NCBI GenBank assembly: GCA_937912125.1
Contig: CALDOK010000407.1
Coordinates: 1-48,117, forward strand
From: an uncultured Pseudomonadota bacterium
GTDB taxonomy: Bacteria > Myxococcota_A > UBA796 > JAFGLY01
Reading direction: 5' to 3'
DNA length: 48,117 nt
Both the position numbers and the translations under genes were made by a program. Below the pieces are notes generated by a model. It did no database searches. It was not told the origin of the DNA and saw only the letters and a list, made by a program, of their open reading frames with translations. Each line of letters opens with the position of its first letter. The stretch's first letter is position 1. This document shows, piece by piece, positions 47,701 to 48,117 of the stretch.

Positions 47701-48117
47701 GGCCGACCAGGTGGTGGCCGCCGAGAAGGGCCAGGCCTACGCCAGGCCCAAGCAGCAGTACTCCAAGGCCGCCGTGGCCAAGGCCAAGGCCCATGGCTTC
47801 GGGTTGGACGCCTTGGCCCCCGACGCCATCTCCGCCACCCGCGGGCGCGGCAAGCAACGCCAGGCGGAGATCGAGGGCGGCAAGGCCATCGGTGGGCCGC
47901 TGCCCGCCACGCACCGGGCCATCGACGGCGACGCCGACATCGGCTCCACCCAGAAGCTGCCGGCAGTCAAGGGCCCCGTCGCCGATCACGACGCCCCCAG
48001 CGCCATGGCCTCCCAGGCCCCTGTCGGCAAGGTCGGCAAGACTACGCTGCCAACCTCCACGGTGAAGGGCGCCAAGCGCACGGTGGACCTTGTTCGCAGC
48101 TCCAACAAGGACCTCGA
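32708..48117 (+). CDS. Giant DUF4157 (eCIS-core) multidomain protein, C-terminus beyond the window
   Basis: One frame from ATG 32708 stays open to the window end: at least 5,136 codons without a stop. In order: charged N-terminus; DUF4157 domain (about 120-212) with HELGH at 199-203; VQRK and a Lys/Arg/Gly linker; a Pro/Ala/acidic spacer; Lys/Glu coiled coils (about 630-1110); degenerate helical repeats (about 1170-2830); a hydrophobic hairpin (about 3085-3123); annexin-like repeats (about 3309-3720); a second hydrophobic segment (about 3836-3886) with Gly/Ala-rich helices; coiled coil; and near 4817-4821 a second HExxH (HEFAH) in an HEFAHAIWGLADRYE setting. DUF4157 proteins are often linked to contractile injection systems, but no such genes are in the window. 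The ATG has only a weak AGGGA, favouring coupling to the upstream gene. Confidence 0.93.
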   Translation, partial: MSSMREKEKRKTRTDKSLASTLQQVELRQEQEQLRSEAARTPAVHASTALQDAIGNQAVLDAISGAEQQGMVGQAAETLSMGIAGVDTQDRMPGTGSMAVMRAMLHAELRQRAGIDSPDPSLSARIAHRRGRPLPPAVRERMEQAFGHDFDHVRIHTDPEAARTARELEAHAFASEADIWFGPGEFQPDTPRGEHLLAHELGHVVQADQGRLRATGSGLQVSDPSDHSELEAETMARQAVARMAQAPDLGSAPARLPVDSTWAPLELNNRIEGDGKLAGAPAMAELDAPTSPRAQPSAPSARGQVQRKARKGGRGGKSPKGSGRKPTSRRPGTGQDQADAQLQPEDLASAIAGVIARVMPTEELSREDDADLPAAGREGPTKGKGPGRGSKTKAGRGEGEQPGAPGPNAAGEDEQLSPLERLEGVLQGAIPVPIPDDMDLLPEQLGKAFEALGEDTQDRIVGLAEDHMPQADELLEGVDIDALMRGAEAAEQILDDPGSAMDQGADAVLDMAMDRIGGIDPSIGALNLGDPSLYLDKALKTDGATPGLDRGTLAPGSSAPKQVGGAPGPRGDSALKGPAATPTPGTDAPAKDHPAKDTAKKGDTSPATDSGTQPVSKDADAKAGKKSEDKKKKDDKGGDGKDVKPMSQKEIKAEIKRLEIKKSFRTIDSEILDLDLNTHQVDLGDKQQRVGKVQGKQQETSEQKEKRKALVSRKAKGGPGGPPKDGKLAFLDIIAARLPKQLTALQGKVDKIQKASTKVSADQTLVQEEITAIDEELKALYDKLKSGGGGNSGNPDVPKTCVNLLEDVKKKEEKEIKVQEKAKQEEKDITVALEALGNTISEQKGLVTDHDNELGAHRSELKVVEGKISAQKAKLDAQKAADATKGKAKGKATKGTTTTTSTASDTSTKELKTRKTELGKLVQGVEHKRRKAVAARDKALKTQEQKKLRLKEKQDEIKERDKQLVLIKKAVETLAKPTIHFNIISAGVGVKLRMAWLPAGARPWEEGDEDLSETDRQKKDEDWKKQSDEQRKKGLEERQKERDAQKLRAAELEVATGQKKPGQTGPTTGETLVRDPKKKETAEEEAKRKQLEQDNLMRQIALARDMAPDKRQALLTQLAKSQKPAPRNEAQVQQKIADLNTQFDTKMSAVATAVQGKFTGKIPAGKLEEVAKANPGVSVEDLRRYNEDLKRKEFQAKAAAYLGFDPKEPGAGLKAQDRLWALGKDRSMKPAAMLKHIQMLKPGAGIPADLAPYMAHVQAAKANDQEYKKEFTGGQAQQAWLEKQQKEASEKESKHQQNLKIAGNLGVQPLEVDSYVKTLMATTGVTELEARRQFLKKGPKGFDPAKDAPVPADLAKQLANIHRIPDAAKRQAALDAITAKLPPKAMLGALMRAGESGDGLVKGPVANEALRTQVTGIEALPADKQWEAYTNLSNMTGMPFRDLRLAYKNKGTKEQALNGASSIMNNNQLTTAEREQKLDDLAKRLKLTREQLQKAYHADVKRTEEALLGYKDKGGAKGSTHSPLHKSIEALETSKLEGAALETKIQEISRLTGVPVEQLKRYHATKFREHKEKEYAAKTGLPPGKAYDQLLEWSRQSNCTPDEFLGHLRNASHDKLPPEMKKARANLLGYDSKHPEEGTSNAQKLAKAKSDAGLGANEKAERLITDPSEINKLPPGPAKVKALMDYLSYRSKVRTLIDELDETIVDDDEAYAKLKALSPKERAALVADTSIVDEDGVPVIASYIDGCNHDPYQKRGKALFAQGKAYNQLLNSGLEEKVAEERKQADTIIQRGLQNKQLAADLGGVDAAGKATPIPIGDASAYIDAYAQAKGMTRDQAMTKLAQPPEGQTAKDMIGEIYLMPKDPVTNKRSPGITESIKAELTRVNALPAAERDAALLRLKSYTNLTVKDFEKAQKAVVIEGHIVKSFAAVEMLPAKDQDQALRKLAEDLNIKPGSPEQLKEIRDRYTKAMGAATARYEAATSTNPIIKSQLADLTDPSKCPAGELQSRVATMARILNMPAEQLLQIVTRKRFLQNEAKGDLTRWGGGTPKGREEFLAAAHKHHMTPEQFADHLARTPEGSLGPFAGLKKNVSVGQDIQLTEADQKARKAALGDPNDPQYIALATELLGQITEKCDDDRILAILNQMTPAQRALFVREYEKKRLAGVETDGDKLPPIRKALKSALQGSDEDKGLDLLNAAQEFNKDPLGNSLATVNVNDNSPDGYGSQRDALFAELQSAAGPSKAMVKWRLASMTLPERAMFMKEYAQLRQACSDQVGKGLRKGSEVPKDLDVLLKGDHSAEVMLADASRFQFDPVAEAAAKKGDALVQEIEDTDKFIRATSWKGDRVQAYKVLQGMAQQNGQSPSNMARFMNREPMLDESDKTPAHIRAQVLAAPSQVGGKWKAMVMDAQGNQRAQYGATLVPGERNSLGGLELRKDQVETKRAKLEGFLTGKYMSQQDVVDLLYGCNARELAELDKAFSSRGGLKALIGGRRTDSGMALAGISGEKKIELLALIKKGDDYKANAVDDQMVLDLKKGDPRASARLDQPGGLAERLAWMKDLPPQHRLAQLNQLQQEMLDKGVGSLGEQMMGAYFAGTIGGDKTVMTKGLQAQIQAANSLPKAEREAFLAQLSQWGGFGDDVKALSAAGKASATNLQAAAEYQRIKKLPPDQQVEKLNELSLKFRLSEGELEVILDKALKNGMLEAPVKEVPNDVALELDEIKKITDQGERIAKLEELAQRHNLSFPDLVAHVNKKNAEARQKREQLSVARQQAEDLRQKVKKGDRAAIKKAMEKYGNDPEAFQRMLKEYPEGADALKAALKKTLNSANTTYYARGAINAIGGLFGREPNPYGANDPDYVDFMGMIDKAEKFTPTPDLPTGITEPDSLMLQDIIKSNPDRDSKDYKAAVAQYKLLKGLNEGDFAMVLAHAEHQAKYFAESVDRHHFALASEVRGSLLWTDDARIKTLVGRMSHEELAALYAKDPELVREALASVGGDLYTDFNAKLKTSQAAMGKPFEERAQFISEKRVDHKATQLEREFGAWFSPDRDRIRELLKDCSEEELKMLNKKFGGKLQEKIDDAMKPTFFEAAVAVVAIVVATVLLPGVGTAIVAGLVGAGLLVKGMTMGNDAETLAIKGRLSAATNTEGGQYKIDTSKVDESVATLQKELQSTLWVSDSTILGALARLNPAELMALRDRMNQPPPAGVQITDSKGKVLTLEDLIKEHLSGDEKAAATALVASAEDHVAGRNRRQELGQACREMAIEERMKELQKNPAHSKKTMTELYKLAVADSHALNNKIKQKTAKVKDSANTLFKAIDGWGDDEKTVLKTLATLTPEEIELVKVEYRRHFGKDLETQMREDMGLGDWKPGDGFEAGGWWTSHFTDQNEGRIALMMMDKTHRVEGMREMLLEYSERAMFEDEDLIFNTLEKMTVDERTKLVSGFEGQHFLDKVKEDLGTNEAALVDAITKLNEETGKADANPAHIAAVKMKMAIHGSGDWWDFSSWGTEEDDFLKEMDKLTPAQVQEAIAYYNKHLSETGSFMQEVIGDFSTSSPEFQVIDAEVRGDKAAADAWRLEYAASGWGTDEKLIEETLKAAREGRGGRTKEHFARLQSRFAAEFGGAGGKYADVKGTGQSTLQIMLGEEMEGLERVYFEQLAEKGEADPELELAYSMAGAGTDEERAKKILERVSKMSPSERAIFALKFEGISRDVLGVDQTLEEWVDGDFSGSEGFEMKLLLMGEPSTPQEYLERARMRYDFERSGIINGIGNVFMDGLEAMGAHSHGSLLNQHMADVENMFGPDGKLTDPRKFEDLKEICGWETQDAKNYREVRDKATDYVVTAIQAIGAVVCMIIPGGQAFSAAWIAYLVKFAASMAVTAVSMLAKQALSGNGYGWEQAGVDLAQGVLEAATAGLGGMREFQKAAASAMAVAKGLVQEGAERTFKHVAKEALEEAVTGGAQSLLSAVITSESVWEGGGEGELFKHLLKETAMGAIKSGTMSFVGEGMKKTPWGKKLEKLEKTMGEGGPKPSFLKMHGLKYINEVATASVGTALDHNKWEAWAKGEGFDVNLLKGLFIDPAWKSAIQTGISRSSSKRQLEASMEVDKAQTSLKKYKAMLQSGDPELEPATLRRLIAKAEDTIQTQQSLIQKLQGDAVEELEEAVRLKEKQIAQGRNQLANKDIDPDEIGSKTEHVAIRRDVAEGLDTLEDQARTVRRTVVEGDASGEATTLVVARPKDDTSDDTAILTQRKTRKLGEGEAKPIDGDLDTDSALAREPKKAAQVEELADGTERFAVFDNYQQVASSKAAILGAKALGDDGGFSPELKAKLEKLGYTVRKNNVIARADTGSQVPLRLEDGRIVAGLKPSGESKTPTHLANELLPGGSRGPVWTRAKGMVGQEITTADGRVVKVAKVVPTVVRHGVDSEGQALTDRRIAIITEDGQTVYRPVSDFQEASDPRRTVTVKTADDVEVKPLIQALARGEAAELTGGDPSAATQVFASPAVRKAVNKHFEEAPDAPAERRKQVKNLLDGFGGDFMAAHTSFDTVESKAVKRALNEHRGRLVGSLIAEVQAAFPGLKVKARKLDPNSPAMHFEFEGGETTHARAFLEQAAHDLFGGSLKKSLGVELSEGPVKLKHDADTETGGTRKVEGQFTDPISYEEDGVTKFFSDGKGGKWGYSTSFGFAGEIASDGAFVVRQKVVLVSDDIDDPAVQQVRSDVQAANDTYFNDPKHRIVVDDVERPLRQVLDVEIITKQELADRQDAKQKAAANAAASGETHDPGIEPTVVNIHKGAGRADSSNLYTQGPDTPADDKYRQMVIAHEFAHAIWGLADRYEDHAQRVENPNYNPATDHPSKKYIDIQSESRKHASALHVSHEGGLMEDFNVAYAQGKHPIDAAKGWEDLALSNWKGLQTIYEESNKAVPVKADGSYDWGLALKRLNPQLADEHGSFPHTIPAGSEVVLPKLTAPEGWGVSSGNLKQLEWHIAQGKRGQVKFELGDGSVADQVVAAEKGQAYARPKQQYSKAAVAKAKAHGFGLDALAPDAISATRGRGKQRQAEIEGGKAIGGPLPATHRAIDGDADIGSTQKLPAVKGPVADHDAPSAMASQAPVGKVGKTTLPTSTVKGAKRTVDLVRSSNKDL
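33074..33343 (+). other. DUF4157 domain of the giant protein
   Basis: Encodes about residues 123-212. The order RRGRPLPPAVRERM, FGHDFDHVRIHTDPEAA, AFASEADIWF, FQPDTPRGEHLLAHELGHVV is the canonical DUF4157/eCIS-core pattern. H199, E200 and H203 form the HExxH, so the domain may be a zinc peptidase or a processing element. In this family the domain is usually near the N-terminus, as here. Confidence 0.9.
36200..40990 (+). repeat. Array of degenerate two-helix repeats inside the giant protein
   Basis: About ten or more units across residues roughly 1170-2760. Helix A starts with a turn LP (VNALPAAERDAALLRLK at 1884, VEMLPAKDQDQALRKLA at 1930, IKKLPPDQQVEKLNELS at 2664; IKKITDQGERIAKLEEL at 2721 keeps the pattern with IT for LP). 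Helix B follows a loop and fits L/M/V-T/S/P-x-E/D-x-L/F (LTREQLQKAYH, MPAEQLLQIV, MTPEQFADHLA, LSEGELEVIL, LSFPDLVAHV). Units of about 35-57 residues repeat with low identity, as in a solenoid. I do not recognise a named repeat family. Confidence 0.6.
41960..42076 (+). other. Hydrophobic hairpin in the giant protein
   Basis: Residues about 3085-3123 form two nearly contiguous hydrophobic stretches (AVVAIVVATVLLPGVG and AIVAGLVGAGLLV) separated by a Pro-Gly turn. The segment lies between helical repeats and the annexin-like part. It is long enough for a membrane hairpin or a buried helical pair; topology is unresolved. Confidence 0.55.
42620..43850 (+). repeat. Annexin-like repeats in the giant protein
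   Basis: At least four units with the annexin G-x-G-T/D-D-E core: GWGDDEKTVLKTL (residue 3318), SWGTEEDDFLKEM (about 3503), GWGTDEKLIEETL (about 3580) and GAGTDEERAKKIL (about 3673). Each is followed by a helix with T-P-x-x or S-P-x-E and an acidic residue about 38 positions on. In the first unit the acidic residue sits exactly at the spacing of the type II calcium site. Degenerate units such as CDDDRILAILNQM (2134) occur outside. Confidence 0.7.
44213..44370 (+). other. Second hydrophobic segment in the giant protein
   Basis: Residues about 3836-3887 are hydrophobic with Gly/Ala spacing (VVTAIQAIGAVVCMIIPGG, YLVKFAASMAVTAVSMLA), followed by Gly/Ala-rich amphipathic helices to about residue 4030. 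This resembles the membrane-active or pretoxin segments ahead of the terminal effector in polymorphic toxins, but it is pattern-based inference. Confidence 0.5.
47090..47380 (+). other. Second HExxH peptidase-like region near the window end
   Basis: H4817-E4818-F-A-H4821 lies in MVIAHEFAHAIWGLADRYED. The HExxH plus G-L-A-D resembles the metzincin/M6-like form HEFGHxxGLxDEY but with one extra residue between the second His and the Gly. It is separated from the N-terminal HELGH by over 4,600 residues. It could be an independent catalytic domain; a third ligand is uncertain. Confidence 0.6.

Noticed and set aside
32708-48117. Contractile injection (eCIS) gene cluster
   Set aside because: DUF4157 suggests such a link, but no sheath, tube, baseplate, spike or AAA ATPase gene is present in the window. 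Any link is inference from the family.

Overview
The window is very GC-rich, with G or C at nearly every third codon position, and is densely coded on both strands. Several traits suggest a Myxococcota or related delta-proteobacterial-type genome: Asp/Thr-rich secreted proteins and lipoproteins, a carboxypeptidase-regulatory plus TonB-type outer-membrane receptor, PilZ signalling, a receiver/PEP-synthase-like hybrid protein, and a giant DUF4157 (eCIS-core) protein. This assignment is inference; no rRNA or tRNA gene, CRISPR array or complete transposase is visible.

Layout. From 1 to about 8.7 kb are the glycine-rich tail of a truncated gene, thiL, a GtrA-like membrane protein, small secreted and membrane proteins, an MFS transporter, an M30-like metallopeptidase lipoprotein and an aminotransferase. 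From 8.7 to 18.8 kb are an alpha-glucan phosphorylase, an alpha/beta hydrolase, a TonB-dependent receptor-like protein, a PilZ protein, an MgtC/SapB-family membrane protein, dCMP deaminase and NADP-type glutamate dehydrogenase (gdhA), which is followed by a strong hairpin terminator. From 18.8 to 25.1 kb are a 987-residue protein with two receiver-like modules and a PEP-synthase-type nucleotide-binding region, a TPR protein, a second hydrolase and an EF-hand-containing secreted protein. From 25.1 to 31.7 kb a minus-strand run encodes a CDP-alcohol phosphatidyltransferase with two catalytic-type domains, a fused NfnA/NfnB-type flavoprotein, glycerol-3-phosphate dehydrogenase and a SAM methyltransferase. 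The last two are coupled by a TGATG overlap.

The standout is the last third of the window. A basic 298-residue low-complexity protein (31815-32711) overlaps by ATGA with one uninterrupted reading frame that starts at 32708 and is still open at the window end: at least 5,136 codons. Its product begins with a DUF4157 domain containing HELGH. It continues through charged coiled-coil segments, a long array of degenerate helical repeats (an LP-turn helix followed by an L-T/S-x-E-x-L helix), a hydrophobic hairpin, a set of annexin-like repeats (GWGTDE type), a second hydrophobic region, and a second HExxH-type peptidase motif near residue 4817. I regard it as a giant candidate cargo, toxin or surface protein. 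Nothing in the window encodes an injection apparatus.

A second non-coding system is also visible. Four copies of a 26-nt REP-like palindrome begin with GTAG, have an 8-bp stem whose inner three pairs covary between copies, and have a TTYAY loop. All lie at or just after the 3' ends of genes, and two form a head-to-head BIME-like pair at 10791-10857. Three genes without Shine-Dalgarno sequences have TAGGCT six or seven bases before the start codon, consistent with leaderless transcription.
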